A stretch of 64,000 nt of DNA from UBA4719 sp035654835. Its GTDB lineage: Bacteria; Actinomycetota; Actinomycetes; Actinomycetales; Dermatophilaceae. This document shows positions 1 through 7,720 of the stretch, one piece after another. Made by a program: the position numbers and the translations under genes. Location of the stretch: the NCBI GenBank assembly GCA_035654835.1, contig DASRVZ010000196.1, forward strand, positions 1-64,000. The letters are read 5' to 3'. Positions within the stretch are counted from its first letter, which is position 1. Every line of letters starts with the position of its first letter. The notes beneath the pieces were generated by a model that saw nothing but the letters and a program-made list of their open reading frames with translations, had not been told where the DNA came from and did not search any database.

Positions 1-1786
1 CGGTGTCGATCATCGAGCTGGCCGAGAGGTTGACCGCGACCGTGAGGCTTCGACCTTGGGTGTCCCAGACGGCGGCCTGGTCCAGGGCGATCTGGAGTAC
101 GACCCGGGTCAGGGCTCGCATCAGACCGGCTTCTTCGACCAGGTCCAGGAACGCGTCGGGGCGGAGCAGGCCGCGGGTGGGGTGGTCCCAGCGCACCAGT
201 GCCTCTACGTCGTGGACCTCGTCGGTGAGCAGGTCGATCTTGGGCTGGTAGTGCAGGACGAGCTGGTCGCTGGTCAGGGCGGTTCGCAGCTCGTCGATCG
301 TGCGCAGCCGGGTGGTGAAGTCGGTGTCGTCGGCGCCGCCGTAGGTGTGATGGCCGTCGCCGGAGGCTTTGGCCTTGTACATGGCGACGTCGGCCTTGCG
401 CAACAGGGTGTTGAGGTCAGGGCCGTCGTTAGGGAACAGGGCGACTCCGATGCTCACCGAGCTGTGGACCGCGACGTCCTCCAGGGCGAAGGGCTCGGCC
501 AGCGCCGCGCAGAGCTTGACCGCGACCGCGGCGGCCTGGTCGGCGCCCGCGTGGTCGAGCAGCACCGCGAACTCGTCGCCGCCCAGACGCACCAGCAGGT
601 CCCCGGCCCGCAGTCTCTCGCCCAGGCGGGCGCCCACCTGGATCAACAGCTGGTCCCCCGCCTGGTGGCCCAGGCTGTCGTTGACCTCCTTGAACCTGTC
701 GAGGTCCAACAAGAGCAATGCCATGCGCTGACGCCCAGGGTCCACCATCCGAGCGTCCGCCTGGGCGTACAGCGCCCGCCGGTTCGGCAGACCGGTCAGA
801 TGGTCGGTGATGGCCTGGCGGCGTAGGTCCGCCATCCGCAGGAGCTGGCGAAAGGCGACTTGGGTGCGAGCCGCTGCCGCCAGCAGCGTCACCGCCGCAA
901 GCACCACGGCCAGTCTCGACAAATGGGTTTGGCTGCTGAGGACCAGCACCCCCAGCCCTGCGGCGGTGGCCACCCCCGACATCACGAGAGCCGCCGCGCC
1001 GGTCGCACGGCTCGCCTCCCAGTCCGCCGGCTCGTCAGGGCGCGAGGTGCTATGGACATACAGCGCGATGAGGGCGATTCCGATCGCCCATGCGGCGTTC
1101 AGCGGCGTACCGACCAGGAAGATGTGCGCGGTCCGTTCCAGCGCGTAGACCACGTCCGCCGCGGCGAAGACCATCAGTCCCACAATCAACAGGACCCACC
1201 GCCGGCCCCCGCGCAGGCCGCGCACGACAACCAACCCGGCGACGGCGGCCACAAGGAGCAGGTCCAGCAGTGGAAAGGCGACCGCCACCGCGGTGGCCAA
1301 CGACCATGAGCCCGTCAGGGCCGAGGTCAGCACCGGGTCAAGCACAACCACCAGCACCGCGGCCGCCCCGAGCGACCCCACCGCACAGTCCAGCCACACC
1401 GATGACGACTGCCCCCGCGCGTCGCGGCGAACCAGCGTGGTCAGCTTGGCGAGCATCAGCAGGTAGAACAACATGTATCCCAGGTCGCCGACGGAGGGGA
1501 ACGACGACGACCAGTCAGTGGTCAAGGGGGCGTAGTAGGTATCCCCGGCGGCGAATGACGTCATCGCCAGCGCGGCAAGCAGGACCTCCCAACGACGGAA
1601 CCCGACCCGCGCGACCGCCAACCAGCACACCCCCGCGGGCAACCAGGACGTCGACAGCGACAACCAGAGGTCCACGACCGGGTGAGACACGCCGCCCTGC
1701 AGGAACAGACCGCCCGAGTAGGCCGCCACAGCCAGGCCCATCACCCACACCAGCGCGGCATCGAAACTCGCGCGTGCACGCCTCAT
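1..1786 (-). CDS. Membrane GGDEF-EAL protein (C-terminus cut by window edge)
   Basis: Reading on the minus strand from ATG at 1786 gives MRRARASFDAALVWVMG and then about nine hydrophobic segments over roughly 300 residues, an integral-membrane sensory region. This is followed by a GGDEF domain (LTGLPNRRALY, then an intact RLGGDEFAVLL) and the start of an EAL domain (DVEALVRWDHP, then VAVNLSAS) that leaves the window at base 1. Known families: GGDEF makes cyclic di-GMP and EAL degrades it. The intact GGDEF motif argues for a competent cyclase; the rest of the EAL active site is not visible. The SD is weak (GGTGGTGG). A second, soluble GGDEF-EAL protein is encoded about 0.8 kb away on the other strand, so the two flank the tRNA-Ala/DLW-39 pair. 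Sensed signal unknown. Confidence 0.9.
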   Translation of the reverse strand, partial: MRRARASFDAALVWVMGLAVAAYSGGLFLQGGVSHPVVDLWLSLSTSWLPAGVCWLAVARVGFRRWEVLLAALAMTSFAAGDTYYAPLTTDWSSSFPSVGDLGYMLFYLLMLAKLTTLVRRDARGQSSSVWLDCAVGSLGAAAVLVVVLDPVLTSALTGSWSLATAVAVAFPLLDLLLVAAVAGLVVVRGLRGGRRWVLLIVGLMVFAAADVVYALERTAHIFLVGTPLNAAWAIGIALIALYVHSTSRPDEPADWEASRATGAAALVMSGVATAAGLGVLVLSSQTHLSRLAVVLAAVTLLAAAARTQVAFRQLLRMADLRRQAITDHLTGLPNRRALYAQADARMVDPGRQRMALLLLDLDRFKEVNDSLGHQAGDQLLIQVGARLGERLRAGDLLVRLGGDEFAVLLDHAGADQAAAVAVKLCAALAEPFALEDVAVHSSVSIGVALFPNDGPDLNTLLRKADVAMYKAKASGDGHHTYGGADDTDFTTRLRTIDELRTALTSDQLVLHYQPKIDLLTDEVHDVEALVRWDHPTRGLLRPDAFLDLVEEAGLMRALTRVVLQIALDQAAVWDTQGRSLTVAVNLSASSMIDT

Positions 1787-1922
1787 CGCCCACCACCGCC
1801 AGTAATCGCCACGCCTGCAGCGTTCGGTAACCTCTGCGAAGTTTGACACTCACCTTGACGAATTCGGATGGGAATACATAAATCTGCGTAGCTCTGCGCC
1901 CGTTCCTGCAGCACGGGCATGG

Positions 1923-1956
1923 CAGAGGCCCTTGCCGACGAGCGGAAGGGCCTCTG
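1923..1956 (-). terminator. Hairpin terminator after tRNA-Ala
   Basis: An inverted repeat CAGAGGCCCTT / AAGGGCCTCTG encloses a 12-base loop just downstream of the tRNA-Ala 3' end on the minus strand. The stem is GC-rich with no T-run, as is common for actinobacterial tRNA terminators. Confidence 0.6.
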
Positions 1957-1963
1957 ACCTCGG

Positions 1964-2036
1964 TGGAGACACGGGGAATCGAACCCCGGACCTCCTGCTT
2001 GCAAAGCAGGCGCTCTACCAATTGAGCTATGTCCCC
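1964..2036 (-). tRNA. tRNA-Ala (anticodon TGC)
   Basis: Minus-strand cloverleaf of 73 nt. The acceptor stem is GGGGACA/TGTCTCC, the D-arm AGCTCAATTGGTAGAGC, the anticodon stem CCTGC with loop TTTGCAA giving anticodon TGC, and the T-arm GGTTCGATTCC. The discriminator is A73, and the genome encodes CCG rather than CCA next, so CCA must be added by the nucleotidyltransferase encoded by pcnA in this window. A tRNA-Ile/tRNA-Ala pair downstream of gyrA is the classic actinobacterial arrangement; here a GGDEF-EAL gene separates the two. Confidence 0.97.
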
Positions 2037-2064
2037 GAGTGTCCTCAGTTGTGCTTCGTCAAGC

Positions 2065-2181
2065 CTAAACCTCGTCCGTCGCCTCGGCCCAAAGGTCCTG
2101 CTCAGCCTGCTGGTCCTTGAGCTTCTTCTGGATGGCCAGGACGCCGGCGGCCGTCGCGATCAACAACAGGATCTTCTTCAT
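2065..2181 (-). CDS. DLW-39 family micro-protein
   Basis: A 38-residue protein starting MKKILLLIATAAGVLAIQKK and ending with a conserved DLW followed by acidic residues (DLWAEATDEV). The start at 2181 has a strong SD (GAAGGAGTACCAGTC ATG). It has a short hydrophobic N-terminal helix, a basic QKKLK patch and an acidic tail, so it is probably a single-pass membrane peptide. The size and DLW motif match the actinobacterial DLW-39 family, which is often found next to the tRNAs downstream of gyrA. Function is unknown. Confidence 0.85.
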   Translation of the reverse strand: MKKILLLIATAAGVLAIQKKLKDQQAEQDLWAEATDEV

Positions 2182-2604
2182 GACTGGTACTCCTTCGTGC
2201 AGCTCGTCGCGGGTCACAAACACGCTGGGAGATGTTGGCCCACGTTGACGCGAATCTCTGACTCCTTCCGTGTCAGGGAAGCGCGCGAGAACGTGCCAGC
2301 GTGAATGGCAGTCTATTCGGGAACCGGATTGGGCACGAATCGGGATCTGGGACTCACCGTCGCAGTGGTCGCCGCCGCGACACGAACGTCCTTTTCTGGC
2401 GCTCAACCTACGCAGAGGTAGAACCACGCGTAACATCGAACCGTATCTGCGTGTTCCTGTTCGGCGCAGCCGCACCCAACGGCTCCGCTGGGTTGCGGTG
2501 TCGTTCTCCTTTGTCCCCAACCGCGCTGAGGTCTCAGGATGTCCCGTCAATGACGACCTGCACAACCCGACCATGACGATCACCGTCTTCCGAGAGCGGG
2601 CAGC
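2182..2604. other. Divergent intergenic region, no gene recognised
   Basis: About 420 bases lie between the divergently transcribed DLW-39 gene and the GGDEF-EAL gene. Short open frames here show no family resemblance and no good SD. The region must hold both promoters, but I could not pick a convincing -35/-10 pair. An imperfect GC-rich inverted repeat lies near 2466-2505. Confidence 0.5.
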
Positions 2605-4119
2605 ATGAAGGACACCGCCAAGCTGCACCACAACCTGGCCGGACAGCTGACGAGACTGGAGCTCGATCGCGAGCTCAGCCCGTCTGCGACCGCTTGGCGT
2701 GAGCTTCTGGACGTCCTCAGCACCACATACGCCGCGGCGGACCACGAGCGCGACACACTCAAGCGGTCGATCGACGTGTCCTCGGGCGAGATGCGGGGCC
2801 TCCGTGAACAGCTGAGTCAACAGGTGATGCTGGATTCGCTCACAGGTTTGCCCAACCGGGCCGCTTTGATCCAACACCTCAACCAGTCGCTCTCGGCCTC
2901 CGCTCGGGTCCGCCGGGGCCTGGCCATCCTGTATGTCGACCTGGATGGCTTCAAACAGGTCAACGACAGTCTGGGATACGCGGTGGGCGACGAGCTGCTC
3001 GTGCTGGCCGGCCAACGAATCCGCGTGTGCCTGCGTCCGGGAGACTTCGCCGCCCGCCTGGGAGGTGACGAGTTCGTCGTCGTGTGCCAGAACGGTTCCG
3101 ACAGCACAGGGGCGCCGGCCATCGCCGCCCGAATCGGCAGTCAGCTCGGCGCACCCTTCCCCATCGGGGAGCACCACGCGGTCGTCAGCGCCAGCATCGG
3201 CATGGCCACGACGGCCGACGGCACCGCGACGGCCGAGGACCTGCTGCGTCACGCGGACCTCGCGATGTATCACGCGAAGGTCGGCGGCAAGGCCCGAACC
3301 GCGGCCTTCGACGAGTCGATGCAGGTGGTCGTGGACACCGCGTTCTCTGTCCGCAACGCCTTGGGCCGAGCCATCGCCCATCACGAGCTTCGGGTTCGCT
3401 ACCAGCCGGTTGTGTCGCTGGCCGATGAACGAGTGATCGGCGCCGAGGCCCTGGTCCGCTGGGAGCGACCCGGCTTCGGACTCCTGTCACCCGACGAGTT
3501 CATCCCGATCGCCGAGGCCAGCTCTCTTATCTCGGCGGTGGACTGCTGGGTGCTACGAGAGGCCTGCCGAAGAAGTGCAGATTGGTGCGACGCGGGAGCG
3601 ACGGTCGCGGTCAATCTTTCCGCGCGCACCCTTGAGCACGACGATGTGGTCAACGCGCTCAGCGAGGCCCTTCATCAGACGGGAATCTCGCCCCAGCAGC
3701 TCGCCCTGGAAATCACCGAGACCACCTTGCTCAGCGGGACAGGGACCGCCAACCGCAACCTCGCCCGCATGCGAGACCTGGGCGTGAAGTTGTCCATCGA
3801 CGACTTCGGCACGGGGTACTCGTCGCTGTCACATCTCCAGCGGACCGACATCGACGTGCTCAAGATCGATCGGTCCTTCGTCTCGTTGATGGACGTTGAC
3901 GCGTCGTCGGCAACTATTGTGAACTCGATCATCGCCATGGGCCATGCCCTGGGGATGACCCTCATCGCGGAGGGGGTGGAGCGACCGAGCCAAGCCGCCC
4001 TCCTGCGCGAGCAAGGGTGCGACGCGGCCCAGGGATGGCTCTTCGGTCGTCCGCTGTTGGCGTCGGACTTCGACGAGGTGTTCGGTGGGTTCGCTGTTCG
4101 CACGCCTTCCGCCGGCTAG
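2605..4119 (+). CDS. Soluble bifunctional GGDEF-EAL protein
   Basis: A 504-residue protein without membrane segments. Residues 1-70 are charged and helical, probably a dimerising coiled coil. A GGDEF domain follows (LDSLTGLPNRAAL near residue 76, RLGGDEFVVV near 155), then a full EAL domain (IGAEALVRWERPG, VAVNLSARTL, EITETTLL, SIDDFGTGYSSL, IAEGVE). Both active-site signatures look intact, so it could both make and hydrolyse cyclic di-GMP; which activity dominates cannot be read from sequence. There is no PAS or REC domain, so the input is unknown. It lies between the tRNA-Ala and tRNA-Ile genes on the opposite strand, interrupting the usual pairing of these tRNAs. Confidence 0.92.
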   Translation: MKDTAKLHHNLAGQLTRLELDRELSPSATAWRELLDVLSTTYAAADHERDTLKRSIDVSSGEMRGLREQLSQQVMLDSLTGLPNRAALIQHLNQSLSASARVRRGLAILYVDLDGFKQVNDSLGYAVGDELLVLAGQRIRVCLRPGDFAARLGGDEFVVVCQNGSDSTGAPAIAARIGSQLGAPFPIGEHHAVVSASIGMATTADGTATAEDLLRHADLAMYHAKVGGKARTAAFDESMQVVVDTAFSVRNALGRAIAHHELRVRYQPVVSLADERVIGAEALVRWERPGFGLLSPDEFIPIAEASSLISAVDCWVLREACRRSADWCDAGATVAVNLSARTLEHDDVVNALSEALHQTGISPQQLALEITETTLLSGTGTANRNLARMRDLGVKLSIDDFGTGYSSLSHLQRTDIDVLKIDRSFVSLMDVDASSATIVNSIIAMGHALGMTLIAEGVERPSQAALLREQGCDAAQGWLFGRPLLASDFDEVFGGFAVRTPSAG

Positions 4120-4192
4120 GACTCGATCCGCCGGGAACTCGGTGGCGCACGACCCCTGAGGGAGGCAGTGGCAGCCCGGAGCGCAAGGCAAA

Positions 4193-4225
4193 GGCCCCTG
4201 ACCGCGTTTCCGCATGTCAGGGGCC
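4193..4225 (-). terminator. Hairpin terminator between GGDEF-EAL gene and tRNA-Ile
   Basis: Perfect inverted repeat GGCCCCTGAC / GTCAGGGGCC with a 13-base loop, 12 bases past the tRNA-Ile 3' end on the minus strand and about 70 bases past the plus-strand gene. It may serve both convergent transcripts. Confidence 0.65.
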
Positions 4226-4237
4226 ATATGGCGCCAG

Positions 4238-4311
4238 TGGGCCTAGGAGGACTTGAACCTCCGACCTCTTCCTTATCAGGGAAGCGCTCTAACCGTCTGA
4301 GCTATAGGCCC
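4238..4311 (-). tRNA. tRNA-Ile (anticodon GAT)
   Basis: Minus-strand cloverleaf of 74 nt. The acceptor is GGGCCTA/TAGGCCC, the D-arm AGCTCAGACGGTTAGAGC, the anticodon loop CTGATAA with anticodon GAT, and the T-arm AGGTTCAAGTCCT. The 3' CCA is not encoded (ACT follows). It sits downstream of gyrA-DUF3566 as in other actinobacteria. Confidence 0.97.
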
Positions 4312-4397
4312 CTTCGCCATCTCCCTCGCGCCAAACTCCTTGAAGTCACAGGCGCGCGAGGCCCGAGGCTACCCCACCCGTGAGGTCCCCTCCAAAA

Positions 4398-4439
4398 CAG
4401 CCCTGGCTCGCCACCCACAGCGGCCGGTAACCAGGGCTG
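4398..4439 (-). terminator. Terminator of the gyrB-gyrA-DUF3566 transcript
   Basis: Reading the minus strand downstream of the DUF3566 stop, the arms CAGCCCTGG and CCAGGGCTG form a 9-bp stem with a 24-base loop, followed by a short TTTT. This fits an intrinsic terminator ahead of tRNA-Ile. Confidence 0.55.
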
Positions 4440-4462
4440 GAGCCCAGCGGATCTGTCGCTGT

Positions 4463-4936
4463 CTAGTCGTCCGTCAGTGTGAGCTGCAGGCCGCCGACGA
4501 GGCTCGAACAGACGTTGTACAGGAATGCACCCAGCGTCGAGATCGCGGTCAGCAGGATGACGTCGATGACACCGATGACGATGGACAGTGAGACCACGCG
4601 ATCCAGGCCGATGTAGTCCATGAGGTCGAATGTGGAGCCGTTGCTGGAGTTCAGCACTTCTTCGACGGTGCGGTTGATGTCCGCGAACACGCCCATGCCG
4701 GACAGGATCATCCACAGGGCTGCCACCATGACGACGCCGGCGATGCCAACGGCGACCGACAGCAGGAACGACAGCTTCATCACCGACCAGGGATCGACCC
4801 GCGAGACGCTGAGCTTGACCCGGCGAGGTGCCGCAGAGCGGGCAGCCTCTTGTCTCGACATGTCACCGGCCGCCTCAGCGGTGCGCGGTGAGCCCTCAGC
4901 GCGTAGAGAAGTGCTGCTCTGGCCTGCCGTAGTCAC
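4463..4936 (-). CDS. DUF3566 membrane protein (Rv0007-like)
   Basis: A 157-residue protein with a disordered N-terminus (about 40 residues), a basic PRRVKLSVSRVDPWSVMK segment and two strong membrane helices (near residues 54-80 and 112-140) with a short NG-containing loop between. This is the DUF3566 layout of the conserved gene downstream of gyrA in actinobacteria. The start is GTG at 4936, overlapping the gyrA stop as GTGA, with SD GGGAGGTAGCGA, so it is translationally coupled to gyrA. The molecular function is not established; a link to cell envelope or division is only context. Confidence 0.88.
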   Translation of the reverse strand: MTTAGQSSTSLRAEGSPRTAEAAGDMSRQEAARSAAPRRVKLSVSRVDPWSVMKLSFLLSVAVGIAGVVMVAALWMILSGMGVFADINRTVEEVLNSSNGSTFDLMDYIGLDRVVSLSIVIGVIDVILLTAISTLGAFLYNVCSSLVGGLQLTLTDD

Positions 4937-7575
4937 TCGCTACCTCCCGCGTTGTCGACCTCATCCTGCTCCGACGCAACGGTACCCGCCTTGGGGGCGG
5001 TTTCGGGTGGGCCATCGGTCACGGTTGGGGAAACGGCGTCTGTCATCGGGGCCACGTCGGGCCCCGGACCACCGTCGTGGATCTCTGTGTCGTCATCGGT
5101 CTCGTCATCGAGGCCACGGTCGGCGTTGCGTGCCACCGCGACGATCGAGTCGCGCTTGTCCGGCGTCGCGAACTGCACACCCATCGTGTTGCGGCCGGTT
5201 CGACGCACCTCATCGACGCGAGAGCGGACGATCTTGCCCCTCTCCATCACGACCATGACCTCGTCCTCCTCGTCCACCGTGAGCGCACCGACCAGGTCGC
5301 CGCCCCTATCGGATAGCTGTGCGACCTTCACACCGAGGATGCCGCGTCCCTTGGCCGTGTAGGCCGAGGCCAGGGTCCGCTTGGCCAGACCATTCTCGAA
5401 CACGACGAACACGTCGGGGTCAGAGCCATCCTCGATCACACTCATCGACAAGAGATGGTCGCCGTTGCGGAACTTCATGCCGATCACACCACTGGTGGAA
5501 CGCCCCATCGGACGAAGCGTGTCGTCGTCCGCGGTGAACCGGACCGACTGGCCCTTGACCGACACGAGCAACAGGTCGTCGGCGGCCGAGGCCACGCCGA
5601 CCCCGACCAGCTCGTCGCCGTCGCGCAGGTTGATCGCGATGAGGCCGCCGGAGCGGTTGGAGTCGTACTCCGAGAGCCGCGTCTTCTTCACCAGCCCATT
5701 GCGGGTCGCGAGCACCAGGTAGGGGTCGGTCACGTAGTCCTGCAGGGCGAGAACCTGGGCGATCTGCTCACCCGGCTGGAAGGCCATGAGGTTGGCGACG
5801 TGCTGACCCTTGGCGTCACGACTACCTTCGGGCAGCTCATAGGACTTCGCGCGATAGACCCGTCCGAGGTTGGTGAAGAACAACAGCCACCGGTGGGTGG
5901 TCGTGATGAAGAAGTGCTCCACGATGTCGTCACTGCGCAGCGATGCGCCCTTGACTCCTTTGCCGCCGCGATGCTGCGAGCGGTAGAGGTCGACCTTGGT
6001 GCGCTTGGCGTAACCACCCCGGGTGATGGTGACCACGACGTCGTCCTCAGGGATGAGGTCCTCCATCGACATGTCACCGTCGAAGGGCACGATCTTGGTG
6101 CGGCGGTCGTCACCGAACTTGGCAACGATCTCGGTGAGCTCCTCACTGACGATCGTGCGCTGTCGCTGCGGCGACGCCAGGATGTCGGTGAACTCATCGA
6201 TCATCGCCTGCAGCTCGTCGTGGCGGTCGATCAGCTTCTGGCGCTCGAGGGCGGCCAGACGACGTAGCTGCATGTTGAGGATCGCCTGCGCCTGGATCTC
6301 GTCGATCCCAAGCCTCTCGATCAGTCCGTCGCGGGCAACCTCGACCGTGGCCGAGGCGCGGATCAAGGCGATGACCGCATCGAGCGCATCCAGGGCCTTG
6401 AGCAGCCCACGCAGGATGTGCGCCTCTTCCTCGGCCTTGCGGAGGCGGAACGCCGTCCGTCGCCGGATGACGTCAATCTGGTGGTCGACCCAATGCCGGA
6501 TGAACGCGCTCAGCGGCAATGTTCGCGGCACCCCGTCGACCAGTGCCAGCATGTTGGCACCGAACGTGGTCTGCAGCTGGGTGTGCTTGTAGAGGTTGTT
6601 GAGCACGACCTTGGCCACGGCGTCGCGCTTGAGCACGATCACCAGGCGCTGGCCGGTGCGACCCGAGGTCTCGTCGCGGATGTCGGCGATCCCGGCCAGT
6701 CGACCTTCCTTGACCAGCTCGGCGATCTTTTGCGCGAGGCTGTCCGGGTTGACCTGGTAGGGCAGCTCGGTCACCACCAAGCAGATGCGGTTCTGGATCT
6801 CCTCGACCTCGACCACGGCGCGCATGATGATCGAGCCTCGGCCGGTGCGGTAGGCCTCCTCGATGCCCTTGTGGCCCAGGATGAGCGCCCCGGTGGGGAA
6901 GTCCGGGCCCTGGATCTGGGTCATCAGGTAGGCGAGCAGATCTTCGCGGGGTGCTTCAGGGTTCTGGAGGTACCACTGGACCCCGGCGGCAACCTCGCGC
7001 AGGTTGTGCGGGGGGATCTGGGTGGCCATGCCGACCGCAATACCGGCCGAGCCGTTGACCAGCAGGTTTGGGAACCGGCTCGGCAACACCGTCGGTTCCT
7101 GGGTCTTGCCGTCGTAGTTGTCCTTGAAGTCGACCGTGTCCTGGTCGATGTCGCGGACCATCTCCATCGCCAGTGCCGCCATCCGGCACTCGGTGTATCG
7201 CGGCGCAGCCGCCGGGTCGTCACCAGGGGAGCCGAAGTTGCCCTGCCCGTCGACCAGCGGGTAACGCAGCGACCAGTCCTGGACCAGCCGCACCAACGCG
7301 TCATAGATCGAGGCGTCGCCATGCGGGTGGTACTGACCCATCACCTCGCCGACGACGCGCGAGCACTTGTTGTAGCCGCGGTCGGGACGGTAGCCCCCGT
7401 CATACATCGCGTAGACGACCCGGCGGTGCACGGGCTTCATGCCGTCGCGCACGTCAGGAAGTGCACGACTGACGATGACCGTCATCGCGTAGTCGATGTA
7501 GCTGCGCTGCATCTCCAGGTTGATGTCGACCGGCTCGATGCGGTCTGTCTCAATGATCGGCGGCTGCTCAGTCAC
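4933..7575 (-). CDS. gyrA: DNA gyrase subunit A
   Basis: An 880-residue GyrA, the breakage-reunion subunit that with GyrB introduces negative supercoils. The catalytic tyrosine is Tyr127 in RYTECRM. The quinolone-pocket stretch HPHGDASIYDAL (residues 83-94) has the susceptible-type Ala88, Ser89 and Asp92, corresponding to Ala90/Ser91/Asp94 of M. tuberculosis. The C-terminal beta-pinwheel contains the GyrA box as QHRGGKGVKG and ends in an acidic tail. The start is GTG at 7575 with SD AAGGAAAAAAGC. It lies 145 bases after gyrB on the same strand. Confidence 0.98.
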   Translation of the reverse strand: MTEQPPIIETDRIEPVDINLEMQRSYIDYAMTVIVSRALPDVRDGMKPVHRRVVYAMYDGGYRPDRGYNKCSRVVGEVMGQYHPHGDASIYDALVRLVQDWSLRYPLVDGQGNFGSPGDDPAAAPRYTECRMAALAMEMVRDIDQDTVDFKDNYDGKTQEPTVLPSRFPNLLVNGSAGIAVGMATQIPPHNLREVAAGVQWYLQNPEAPREDLLAYLMTQIQGPDFPTGALILGHKGIEEAYRTGRGSIIMRAVVEVEEIQNRICLVVTELPYQVNPDSLAQKIAELVKEGRLAGIADIRDETSGRTGQRLVIVLKRDAVAKVVLNNLYKHTQLQTTFGANMLALVDGVPRTLPLSAFIRHWVDHQIDVIRRRTAFRLRKAEEEAHILRGLLKALDALDAVIALIRASATVEVARDGLIERLGIDEIQAQAILNMQLRRLAALERQKLIDRHDELQAMIDEFTDILASPQRQRTIVSEELTEIVAKFGDDRRTKIVPFDGDMSMEDLIPEDDVVVTITRGGYAKRTKVDLYRSQHRGGKGVKGASLRSDDIVEHFFITTTHRWLLFFTNLGRVYRAKSYELPEGSRDAKGQHVANLMAFQPGEQIAQVLALQDYVTDPYLVLATRNGLVKKTRLSEYDSNRSGGLIAINLRDGDELVGVGVASAADDLLLVSVKGQSVRFTADDDTLRPMGRSTSGVIGMKFRNGDHLLSMSVIEDGSDPDVFVVFENGLAKRTLASAYTAKGRGILGVKVAQLSDRGGDLVGALTVDEEDEVMVVMERGKIVRSRVDEVRRTGRNTMGVQFATPDKRDSIVAVARNADRGLDDETDDDTEIHDGGPGPDVAPMTDAVSPTVTDGPPETAPKAGTVASEQDEVDNAGGSE

Positions 7576-7644
7576 GCTTTTTTCCTTCGTTCTGTATGGC
7601 GGAAGACCCGCGGCCTGGGTTCGTCTTCATCCCTCACCAGTCCT

Positions 7645-7719
7645 TGCACCTTTGGTGCAGCTTCCTCATCGGTCGCTGCGCTCCCTTGATCGTCAGCTGC
7701 ACGCTGGCTCGCTGCGCTC
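7645..7719. repeat. gyrB-gyrA spacer with hairpin and 11-bp direct repeat
   Basis: The 145-base spacer contains a perfect 6-bp hairpin TGCACC-TTT-GGTGCA (7645-7659) and two copies of TCGCTGCGCTC (7673-7683 and 7709-7719). It holds no recognisable gene. Either element could shape mRNA processing between the two gyrase genes, which is inference. Confidence 0.5.
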
Positions 7720-7720
7720 A

